The translations under genes were made by a program, and so were the position numbers. A stretch of DNA of 64,000 nucleotides. It comes from Takashimella koratensis. Taxonomy: Eukaryota; Basidiomycota; Tremellomycetes; Trichosporonales; Tetragoniomycetaceae. The stretch's first letter is position 1. Every line of letters starts with the position of its first letter. This document shows positions 35,119-46,049 of the stretch, piece by piece. The notes under the pieces are model-generated. The model was not told the origin of the DNA. It saw only the letters and a program-made list of their open reading frames with translations, and ran no database searches. The DNA lies in NCBI GenBank assembly GCA_003116875.1, contig BCKT01000008.1, forward strand, positions 62,001-126,000. The letters are read 5' to 3'.

Positions 35119-36180
35119 CTACTCCACAACCAGGCAACGTTGGCGAGCTGCGAAGTGTCAGGTTCCTCCCCATGATAGACTCACGATCGCCAACGGCCCA
35201 GTTTGTAGCCAGCTTCCATCCCGCGTCCACTTTGAGCTGCAACTGTCAGCCCGGAGTTTTTAGATTGGCTTACGTGGAACGCGTTCATCATCTGGTTCTC
35301 AATAAGGAAGAAGACGGCTGACGCGATTTCTGGAGGTTGCGTGAACCGACGTGGGAAGAGGGACAGCGCCTGAACCTCCTCCTTGAAGTAGTCGGCTCGG
35401 CCGCCTTGGTTCATGAGAGCAGAGAAGACAAGGGCCGGGGCGACCGAGTTGACGCGGATACCGACGGAAGAGAGGAAATCGGCGGCAGCGGTGGTGATGC
35501 CGTTCACACAGGCTAGATGTTAGCTCAAGCACAACCCGAACCCACCCTTGGAAGGCCCGTAGGTCAAGCAACGACCAGGAAGATCGTGGCCAGCGACAGA
35601 CGACAAGTTGATAAGAACACCGCGCTCCTCCTCGACACGCGGAGCAAAGTTGTCAAGTGGAGGGTACTGGGCACCAATGGCGTCGGCCACGAGGGCGTTG
35701 ACGACGAATGTGCCCAGCGCGTTGACTTTGATCACTTTCTCAAAATCCTGATTGTCAGCACGCCCGCCAGGAGAACATACCTCAATCTTGTCGGCCATCT
35801 TGTTGGTCCATGGCTTGTTTGGGTTGATAGCAGCGCAGTGCACCGCACCGTACAGAGAGCCCTTGGGCACCTTTTGGAGCGCCGAGTCGAGCGACGCTTT
35901 GAACAATGCCTTGTCCGAGATGTCGGTCTTTTCGTAGCAGTAAAGGTGAGAGCTGGGAAGGGCCGCGATCCGCTTCTCCCCCTCTTCTTGTGGGAGAACG
36001 TCGAAGATCTGTTCTATCAGGTTGGATTCACTTGTCCGCTTACAATCGCGTAAGCCCCCTTGGTGACGAGAAGAGCTGCAGTAGCTCCGCCGATGGACCC
36101 CAGACCTCCGGTGACAACAAACGCTACAAGTCAGCGGAAACGACACTGAACGACTTACATTTGCCTTCAATAGCGACCAT
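35119..36180 (-). CDS. short-chain dehydrogenase/reductase
   Basis: Seven exons (36159-36180, 36044-36123, 35781-36008, 35546-35747, 35274-35512, 35185-35242, 35119-35147) give 285 residues. The NAD(P) site is SFVVTGGLGSIGGATA, the NNAG-equivalent is VHCAAINPNKP, and the catalytic Ser is in INLSSVAGHD with YGPSKA (YxxxK) after it. The C-terminal FLIENQ and VDAGWKL match the classical SDR end. The last intron is uncertain. Without it the protein would gain an unrelated tail to 34940. The gene is next to the Zn2Cys6 regulator and probably belongs to the same metabolic group. Confidence 0.85.
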
Positions 36181-36483
36181 TGTGAAAGATGATGGTACTG
36201 AATCTACGCATGGTCAATCGCGATGGATCGACCTTTTAAAGATGTGGATCGGAGGTAACAAGTGGATAACTTGTGAGGCTGGATCACGGCGAACGTCCGG
36301 ACTTATCTCGCCAGGGTTGCCCGGACCGCAAGAAAGCGCGCGGGCGGCTACGAAGCATGAGATACACCGGCTGAACGCCGCTGTGGTAGTGGTCTGTCTT
36401 ACGAAGAGTACCACAGAGCAAAGGACTTGCCTTGAGCGACGGCGAGATGAGGTCACGTGACAGCCGAAGAAGAGGCCACTTAC

Positions 36484-36485
<2 letters not shown>

Positions 36486-36519
<34 letters not shown>
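36486..36519. repeat. poly-C homopolymer, about 34 nt
   Basis: An uninterrupted run of about 34 C between tacaa and ggatccatac. It lies about 300 bp upstream of the SDR start. Its length is likely unstable and may be approximate in the assembly. Confidence 0.92.
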
Positions 36520-36521
<2 letters not shown>

Positions 36522-36592
36522 ATCCATACATCCATGCAACCACTTTATCGTTCTTTATTGTTTACCATATGTACATCGCGACGTAATTCTCC

Positions 36593-36593
<1 letters not shown>

Positions 36594-36623
<30 letters not shown>
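36594..36623. repeat. poly-C homopolymer, about 30 nt
   Basis: A second run of about 30 C, 74 bp after the first, followed by tccccct tccccc. Both are on the same strand. On the opposite strand they are G runs capable of forming G-quadruplexes. Confidence 0.92.
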
Positions 36624-36626
<3 letters not shown>

Positions 36627-37181
36627 CCCTTCCCCCGGAAACTGTCTCTCTGGTCTCTCTATTCCCCATCGTTAGCGATAGGCAGATAGGCAGGACGATA
36701 CTCTCTCTGCGAGTCTCACTCACTTCAATCCCCTCTTATGCAGGAAACATGTCCTCGATGGTGGGTTTCTCTGGCTGCAGGTCATGCTGCAGCTGCATTA
36801 GTACGTTGGGGCCCAACTCCTATCACATCTCGGTCTTGGCGAGCCTGACGCACCTCTTTAGCCCAAAGTGTGCCTGTGGGTAACACGGCAACTCACTCGT
36901 GAACGATCCGAGCACCACGTCGGCCTAATCATACCCTTGTCATCAAGCGATACACGCGCCCCCAAGCCCCGACAACGCTTGATCATCCGCCGCAGTCGAC
37001 TTGGCGCGCACCCGGACCGCGATGTACCCGGCGGCGCTCTCCCCAGTTCGGCCCCCGTTTTATTTGGCCATCGTTGTGGAAACTTCCTCGGCCCCCGCCG
37101 GTCCCCGCGGCGCTCTCCAACTGACGAGCACAACGGCGCTTATAAGTGGATGTACGTATACCCACTCTTTTTCGCATGTAG

Positions 37182-39065
<1,884 letters not shown>

Positions 39066-39228
39066 TGCATGGTTAGGTGTTCGTAGTGGCATATTTTGGA
39101 CTTGAAATGTATTGGTGTCATGCTTGAAATTTGCTCTTGGATTCGACCATTGTTGTCTATCCTGAAATTGATCAGACAGTCTTTAGTTTGCTTCAAAAGT
39201 GTTGAGCGACACTGCGATGCATTGTACA

Positions 39229-40942
39229 CTAGAAAAGAGGGGGCCACCACTGCTCCTGTTCCGTTCCGTTCGTCCAACTAGAGGGCAAAGAGAAGTCAAA
39301 CACGCAGTTCTCAGCCAACGCCACGGTCTGCAGAGATTGCTCTGCCGGTTTCGTCGGAGAGTCAATCCCAATGTGATGAAAGGCAGCCCTGAAGCCCAAA
39401 GCAAGTTCTTTGGCGAAAGGAAAGGTATTTTCGTGGTATGAAACGAGTTGAAGAAGAACGTCCAGCAGCGTTTGAGCCTCGTCATCGGTAAACTCGTGGT
39501 AAATGCGATAAACTTGGAGGAGCAGCTGTCCACAGGTGGTGATCCGTCTGAGCTGAGGCCAACAAGCGTGTAGGACATCAAGGTCCAGCAGGCGACGATA
39601 GCTGTGTAGAATGACGGAGACACCGCGAGCGACCACGGAGATGGAGCTGGGTCCAAGAAGAGGATGTGCCATCAATGGTGCTCGCAGGAGGAGACGGACC
39701 CTGGGGTCAGTCAGATAGATGTTTTACCCACCAGTGATATCGAGAGACAGCGTATCCGTCGAACAAGATCGCGGAAAGCTCAGCGTTCGTTCCCCCTTGG
39801 AGTTTAAGCGTCGCGGCAAGCTTGACCTCGGTTTCGAGAATGTAATCCTTGTTCGAAGTATCAATGTGATCGCTGTGGAGTTGGTGAAGGATCTCATTCT
39901 CCAACTGCGCCAACCGATACAGCGACAAAGGCATCAAGGTGGAAAAGAGAGACTCGGCCTCGGTCCAGCCAGAGCAGTCAAATGCTTCTGGATTGTCGGT
40001 CACCGAGAGATACGGTCGCCTGTCGGCCAAAGTAGCATACCAGCTAGGCGTTAGATTTGGTCAAATACGTACTCACCTGTCTCGGTAGAAAGCGCAGGAT
40101 TGCAGCACCTTGACATGGACAAACCCTCCCTCGGATGCTATCATAGGATCGGTCGCCGGTGGCATGGTTCTCCCTTGGTTTGACAAAAGCTCGAACAGAT
40201 CACTGTTGTCGTCTGGTCCTCCCACCATTTGGGCGAACAGCTGGAGGTTGAGTAAAGCGCCTGGCATCAGCTGAGTTTGTTCGCAACTTACACAGCGTGG
40301 AGGTCGATGTGCATGGGTGATCAGTCATTGTTTTCTTGGAGCCCTCCCAGTACCATATTGCTGACCCCAGCTGCGAGTTTGCCGAAGAAAAGCAGTACCC
40401 TAGGCAGATACAGGAAAGAATGTATGCTCTGTCGTCCGGTAGCATCATGAACTGCCCGGCCTTGTACTGCTTGTACAGATCGCGTGCTTTCTCGGGCGAC
40501 GAGAATTGCAACCCATAGGGAGTGGAGCGCAGGTACTGCTCAAAGCTCTCATCTTCATTGATCACCTCGACGGCGGTCGATACTCTCAGACGCGGTATCT
40601 CTGGCAGCACCAAGTGCACCCCGAGGCCTACCATTAGTCTTTGGCAGCGTCTGCACTCACCCGTTGATGCAAGCCATTCCCCTACGTCCTTCTCGATCTT
40701 CCGCAGCACGCCAGAGTGCTCGTTGATCGGACCGTTATTTCGTGTTCTGCAGTCGGTCAGCAGGGAGGTGCGCAGCAGGTTTACCTCTGCGGCCGCGCCT
40801 TGGAGCGGCTGAAGCATGATCCTTGGGTGCCATTGGTTCGGCAATTGGAGCAAGGTCGATTGCCGTCGCACTTTCTGCGTCGTACCCTGCAGTTTTCGCA
40901 CGCAATCGCTGTTCGTGTCTTGGTCGTTAGGTCAACAGGCAT
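39229..40942 (-). CDS. Zn2Cys6 transcription factor (paralogue A)
   Basis: The start ATG is at 40942 and the stop at 39229-39231. The cluster is complete: AIACENCRVRRRKCDGNRPCSNCRTNGTQGSC, followed by FSRSKARPQR. Exons then encode WLASTG/GLGVHLVLPEIPRL, ALLNLQLFAQMVGGPDD, SWYATLADRRPYLS, YHW/VRLLLRAPLMAHP, RRITTCGQLLLQVY and the end CVFDFSLPSS...WWPPLF. Every one of these blocks has a counterpart in the gene at 43014-44708, with the introns I can place in the same codons (for example inside the W of YHW). The body lacks the usual PF04082 signature and resembles the AflR-like small regulators. It probably controls the adjacent permease or hydrolases. Confidence 0.85.
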
Positions 40943-41164
40943 CCCCAAAGCGGCTGAAAGTGATGCGATTAATGTAAAGTGGATGTAGTGTACAACGTCA
41001 AAATAGACAACATCCGTCGAGGAGTGGATGTGGAAGCGGGGATATAGGGGAATGTGGAAATACGCGGATGTGTGGCGTGTGGGGTCCATGCGGGGCGTGC
41101 CGGGGTAGCCGAGGGCAGCCGGGGTTCCGAACGAGCCTAAAGTGGCGGTGAAGGGGTCCCGACC

Positions 41165-41170
41165 TATAAA
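41165..41170 (+). promoter_or_regulatory. TATA box of the allantoate-type permease gene
   Basis: TATAAA lies 44-49 bp upstream of ATG 41214, in the 270-bp region shared with paralogue A of the Zn2Cys6 pair. Confidence 0.65.
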
Positions 41171-41213
41171 TGCTGATCCATTCGCGTTGTGGTATGACAC
41201 CAACAGCCCCAAC

Positions 41214-42840
41214 ATGAACCACATCACAGAGGATATCAAAGTCGAAGCACAAGAGTTCAACGAGTTCGCTCAAGAGCCTGTTGAAATCTCCGACGAGGAA
41301 AACAAGCGCCTTCGCAGGAAAATCAACACCAGGTGAGTCACGTTGTGTTCTTCACTGACTTCAGGATTCTGCCCCTCTTGTGCTTGTGCTATGTCACCCA
41401 GGCACTCGACAAGTCTACACTTGCCACGTCTTCGATTATGGGATGGATCACGGACGTGCATGCCGTCGGACAAGACTATGCCTTGACCTCGACCCTCCTT
41501 TGGGCTGGCATTATCGTTGGCGAACCTGTTACCAACCAGTTGGTACGACGACTTCCTGTGGCGAAACTTCTGGGGGTGTCCATGGTCTTATGGTCAGTCC
41601 TCCTTCTCGGCCTTACGTTTTCATTGAGCATCCCACCCGTCTTCGCCATCCGGTTCCTCCTTGGTTTTGCCGAATCGGTATTTGGGCCTTGTCTTTTGAC
41701 TCGTAAGTCTTTCTTTTGAAGCCCATTAATCGTCAGTGACGGTTCAATGGTACCGAGTCGACGAGCAAGCTTTCACCTCGTCGATTTGGCAGTCGATGTT
41801 GGGATTCGCAGGTGCAGTCGCTGCTCTTCTTGGATACGCGTTTGCCCACATCATTGGAAAGCCCTCTGGACTTCACGGATGGCAGTGGATGTCCCTCGCT
41901 ATCTCGATTTTCTCCTTCGTTTCGTCCGTTATCGTCCTCCTTTTCCTTCCCGACACACCAAAGCAAGCGAGGTGGGCGACAGAAGAGGAAAAAATCAAGG
42001 TCGTCGAGCGTGTTCGAGTCAACAACCAAGCCATCAAGGAAAAGCACTGGAAGACTTATCAAGCGTGGGAAGCTGCCGCGGACCCTTTCACCTACTGCAT
42101 CTTCTTCATCGCGTTCTTCAACACGCTCGTAGTCGGCGGACTTGGAACCTTCCAATCCCTCCTCATCAACCAGGCGTTTGGTTTTGACACTCTCACCTCT
42201 CAACTGTTGTCGATCCCGACTTCCACCATGATTATCTTATTGATGATGTTGCTAGCGTAAGTTTTAAACAGTCTGGTGCCAGCCCCTGACTTACTTCAGT
42301 TGGCTGGTGACGAAAACGAAGGAAACTCTTTTGTGTATGATCGGCTACTGTATCATCAATATCGCCATGACTGTGGTCGTCATCATCGTTCCTCCCACTG
42401 CCACGACTCGTGGAGGTCTCCTGGTTGCCTTCTACCTTTTGCAATGCTTCCAGTCTTGTAATCCCCAGATCTTCTCCCTGCTTTCGCGTAACTCCGCCGG
42501 GCAAAGCAAGAAATCGATCACTTACGCCGTCACTTATATAGGGTGGGCTGGTGGTAACGCTGTCGCACCACAGGTGAGCCTTGCTTCCTCATTCTAAACT
42601 GACTTTCAGCTCTTTCAATCGAAATGGGCGCCGAGGTACATCACGTCTTTGGAGATCCACCTGGGCATCTATGGTGCATTCATCATCACCTGTCTTTTGA
42701 CTCGATTCCTCCTGGTCAGCCGAAACAAGAAGAAGATTGCCGCGCAGACAAACGCCGAGGGCGAGGTCGTCAACGAGCACCTGCACGCTTTCGAGGATCT
42801 TACGGACAAGGAAAATCCGGACTTCCGATACTCGCTTTAA
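41214..42840 (+). CDS. MFS anion:cation symporter, allantoate-permease (DAL5) type
   Basis: Five exons (41214-41332, 41365-41702, 41737-42256, 42300-42573, 42610-42840) give 493 residues with 12 membrane segments. Family marks are the polar N-tail with EENKRLRRKINTRILPLLCLCYVTQALDKSTL-type entry, a short loop ending in QLVRRLPVAK, the TM4-5 region RFLLGFAESVFGPCLLTLTVQWYRVDEQAFTSS-type stretch, and FLPDTPKQARWATEEEK. This is the ACS family, which carries allantoate, nicotinate, pantothenate or other organic anions such as uronates. It lies between two paralogous Zn2Cys6 regulators and near the beta-glucuronidase, so uptake of a sugar acid or its glycoside is plausible. Confidence 0.92.
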
Positions 42841-43013
42841 GGATTATTCTTTGGAAAACGCAAGGTCACATGGTACGATTAGCGGTAAACTAGTTGTGAA
42901 AGGCACACGATGATTGGATTTGGTGTTTGACTCCTGGAATGACTCTATGCAATGTTTCGGTGTTGCTCAACACGCTATCGTCTCTATGGGTATGCGGTGG
43001 GTGCTACACTATA

Positions 43014-44708
43014 CTAAAATACAGGCGGCCACAGCCATAAACTCTCTTCTGACATGTCGAACCCGGCCGACGGCAGAGAGAAGTCGAACATGCAATCTTG
43101 GTTGCTATCGTCCTTCTCCTGGTGTAGAATCGATAAGATGGGATTTGCTACGTCGAGTCCGATATGAGTAAACGCCGACTCGAATCGATGCCGGAGATCT
43201 GAGGCAAAGTTGAACATGTTTTCATGCTCTTTCAAGAGATTGAGCATCAAGATTGCTAGCGTTTCTGCCTCTGATCGGAACAATTCTCTGTGAAGGCCGT
43301 ACACGAGTAGGAGGAGCTGACCGCAGGTGGTGATGCGACGGATTTGCGGCCAACAGGGGAACAACGCATTCAGAGACGCAAAGTGCGCGTAGGTATGTAG
43401 AATGGTAGAGACTGCACGAGTCACGACGGACACTGAACCAGGACCCATCGTCGAGTGGTCCATTAGGGGAGCTCGGAGCAAGAGTCGCATCCTGTTTGTC
43501 AGTGTGATGCGGTCCCGACGACATACCAGTGATACCGTGTCAAGGCTGCAAATCCGCCAGAGATTTCTTCGTTCCGTTCTTCGTCCGATCGTAACGCCGA
43601 CAACAGCTCCTTCTCACAGTCCAGGACGTAGTCTATGCTAGACGTATTGATTCGACCGTCATGAATTTGATGCAAGATCCGGTTCTCAACCTCGGCCAGT
43701 CTCAAAAGGTTGGATGGCACATTGTCCAGTGTGGGCAAGTCCCCGACGGAATCTGCTTTGCGCGTCAAGTTGGCAAAGTCGGCGACATCGGTGAATGGTG
43801 GGGCGTCGCAAAGTGTTGCGTACCAGCTGTTGTCAGCGACTGTGCGAGCTACACCCGAACCTGTCTTTGTACATGCCCATTGTGAGCAAGTGCTGCATTT
43901 CAGTGTGTGTGCCGGGAGTCTCTGATTTGTTGAGTCGTCTGGCTTGATTTGCAAAGTCTTCCGAGAGGTCCCTGGAGTCTTCAGGTCCGCCGATGCGTTG
44001 GGCGAACAGCTGGAGATTCAACAGAGCACCTATCTATCAGTTTTGGACGATCGGCTGTCTTACGAAGAGAATGGGTTGTCGTTTCAGCCACTTCTTCCAG
44101 GTCCTTTCTCGCCCTATGCCAGTATCGTGCAGCAGCTGGAACTCGCAAGTTGTCGGCTCTTGCACAACTACCTAAGCAGATGCAAGAAAGGACCAAAGCC
44201 CTCTCGTCGGCAGGTAGCGATGGCGAGGCGGTTCGATAGTGCTGGTACTGTCGCATGAGGATTTCGGCGGGTATAGGTGGGAGATACAGAGGGAAGATAG
44301 AGCTAGATTGCTCGATTGCCAAATCTTCATCGAGTTCCATGGAAGATGTCCATGATGCGAGAGGAGGTATTTGCGGTAGCGACAAGTTGGATTCGAAACC
44401 TGAGGTCAGGTTGATTCTGGACTGGGCTCACCTCGCGTCGCCGCCCAGGTGTGGAGCTTGTTTTCGATCTCTTGCAAGCAGCTGGTGTGCTTGTCACTGA
44501 TGGCCATAGGTCGGGCTCTGTCGATCAGCCAAGGTCAAGGCTCGTCTTACCGTTTTGGCCGGGCCAAGGACCGGCTGATACAGGAGGTTTGCGCGCCCGC
44601 GTTTGAGCACGCCTTGCACGGTCTCTCTCCGTCACACTTGATCCTCCTTATGCGGCAGCTCTCGCACGCGATGGCTGTCCGCTGAGGTGCACTTCGTTTG
44701 GGTCCCAT
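43014..44708 (-). CDS. Zn2Cys6 transcription factor (paralogue B)
   Basis: The start ATG is at 44708 and the stop at 43014-43016. The cluster is AIACESCRIRRIKCDGERPCKACSNAGAQTSC, followed by ISRSLARPKR. The rest parallels paralogue A block by block: GFESNLSLPQIPPL, GALLNLQLFAQRIGGPED, SWYATLCDAPP, YHW/MRLLLRAPLMDHS, RRITTCGQLLLLVY, CMFDFSLPSAG and WLWPPVF at the end. One intron needs a gttcgg donor near 43852, which is less usual. The gene is on the same strand as paralogue A with the permease gene inverted between them. It looks intact. Confidence 0.83.
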
Positions 44709-44927
44709 GGTGTTGTGTTACATCACAACGGGCATCGCCGGGTGGAGGAAAAACAACACCATCCGGGTTTAGTCGGGTATAGGTCACGTGACGGATCTCC
44801 ACAAAGTCTTGGCCCACGTTTGTAAGACGCGTTCTCTGTATGACGAGATTGCGGCCGACACTGAGAAGTGAAAAGTTGACGGTGTGAGAGTGACAATCGC
44901 ACCACAGCTCTTGTCGCAAAGGCAGCC

Positions 44928-45712
44928 ATGCCGAGACGTGCATGCGACGCATGTCACATTCGTCGAGTCAAGGTGGGCCCTCCTTTTTTCAAGCTGACAG
45001 TCAGTGCCCCGGGGGTAACCCTTGCGAGCGATGTCTGAACAGCGCGGTCGACTGTAGCTACCTGATCCCACCGAAGCGCAGGGGCCCGACCACGGGCAGG
45101 TAAGAATTCTGTTTAACAATGCTGATCCAAAGAGTTATTGAACGACTACGAGCTAGGCGAGTGTCTCCTTTGGTGGAACGACCCCTCGGCCGGTCTCACC
45201 ACCATGCTAGCGACTACTTGTACAAAGCCAACAACACTGTCAGCGCTTGCCTATCTGTATACTTTAATCGCTTGCACGACCTACATCCCATCATCGATTC
45301 TGAGACCATCATCGCTCGCTTCTTCCACCGAGAACACCTCTACGACCCTCACCTCGCCGCAATGATCCTCGCGCTCACATCTATCACGCTCTTGCTCCCT
45401 GACTCGCCATCTGTCCCTGAGCTAGACGATGGGGCGAGTCCCGCAGAGGCAATGTTCCACGAAGCGGTTCGGCTACACGATACCTCGTCACTTGGGATCT
45501 CGCCGTCGTTGGATATCGTCGCAACAAGCATGATGCTTGAGTCGTTTATGATGGCTAGAGGAAATCCTAGCGGCGCGTATCTTCGATTCAAAGAGGCCGT
45601 TGGTCTAGCCGACATGATGCAGCTGGGCAAGGATGAGACGTACCAGTCTGACTTGAAGATATCACGGCGTTCAACTGAGGTGGCAAGGCAGGCTTTTTCT
45701 GGGGCCCACTGA
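44928..45712 (+). pseudogene. truncated Zn2Cys6 regulator (MAL-activator-like)
   Basis: Exons 44928-44972, 45005-45099 and 45133-45712 encode about 239 residues. The zinc cluster is intact (RRACDACHIRRVK then CPGGNPCERCLNSAVDC, SYLIPPKRRGP), and the first part of a regulatory domain follows (YFNRLHDLHPIIDSETIIARFFHRE, then GAYLRFKEAVGLADMMQLGKDETY). The usual RRRTFW block and some 200-300 further residues are missing. Instead the DNA runs into the tail of a sugar transporter in another frame, and translation stops at 45710-45712. The cluster and N-terminal layout resemble fungal maltose/starch activators. A short DNA-binding product could still be made, so loss of function is an inference. 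Confidence 0.72.
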
Positions 45713-45913
45713 ACTTCCTCAGCGCCTTGTGGGCAATCTTCCGGCTCCCTGAGACCAAGGTGATGAAGTTTGGAGATTTAGCTGACAGTGCAGGGGAGGA
45801 CATTCTACGAGCTGGACATTCTCTTCCAGCGTCGTGTTCCCGCTCGTCTTTTCAAGGGCACCGTCGTGGAGGCCAACGCCGACGACCATGTCCACGGTGT
45901 CGCTGAGAAGTGA
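45679..45913 (+). pseudogene. C-terminal remnant of an alpha-glucoside-type sugar transporter
   Basis: Two segments (45679-45759 and 45794-45913), joined by an intact-looking 34-nt intron (gtgatg donor, GCTGAC, gcag), read GGKAGFFWGPLNFLSALW, IFRLPETK, then GRTFYELDILFQRRVPARLF and a tail ending GVAEK. This is the last membrane helix and the PETKGRTxxELDxLFxRRxPAR tail of fungal alpha-glucoside:proton symporters. Just upstream, in the same frame, is AFN then TGA (45676-45678), where relatives have a Trp or Leu. Nothing of the other 11 helices is present. It is a relic fused to a truncated regulator. Confidence 0.82.
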
Positions 45914-46049
45914 CCTTCTCGTTTGCCTCGATAACCTTACTTTAGATGGGTTTTATTCTCTGCTCGAGATGCATGGACTGCTTAATAGACAAGACTTACT
46001 TAGAAGACAAGACTGATCCCTTTTCTAAACACCTCATCGTCTATAAACA

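Noticed and set aside
34940..35242. 100-residue C-terminal extension of the SDR at 35119-36180
   Set aside because: Reading through would add a tail unlike any SDR. A gtgagt...CTGAC...gcag intron ends the protein soon after the usual VDAG block. The choice stays provisional.
36432..36689. Proline- or glycine-rich frames across the poly-C tracts
   Set aside because: They exist only because a C run is open in every frame on both strands. There is no family signature or start context, and other frames across the same tracts are equally open.
45119..45712. Independent 197-residue gene starting at 45119
   Set aside because: That ATG lies within an intron. Splicing from the upstream zinc-cluster exons at 44928-45099 keeps the same frame and gives a coherent regulator N-terminus.
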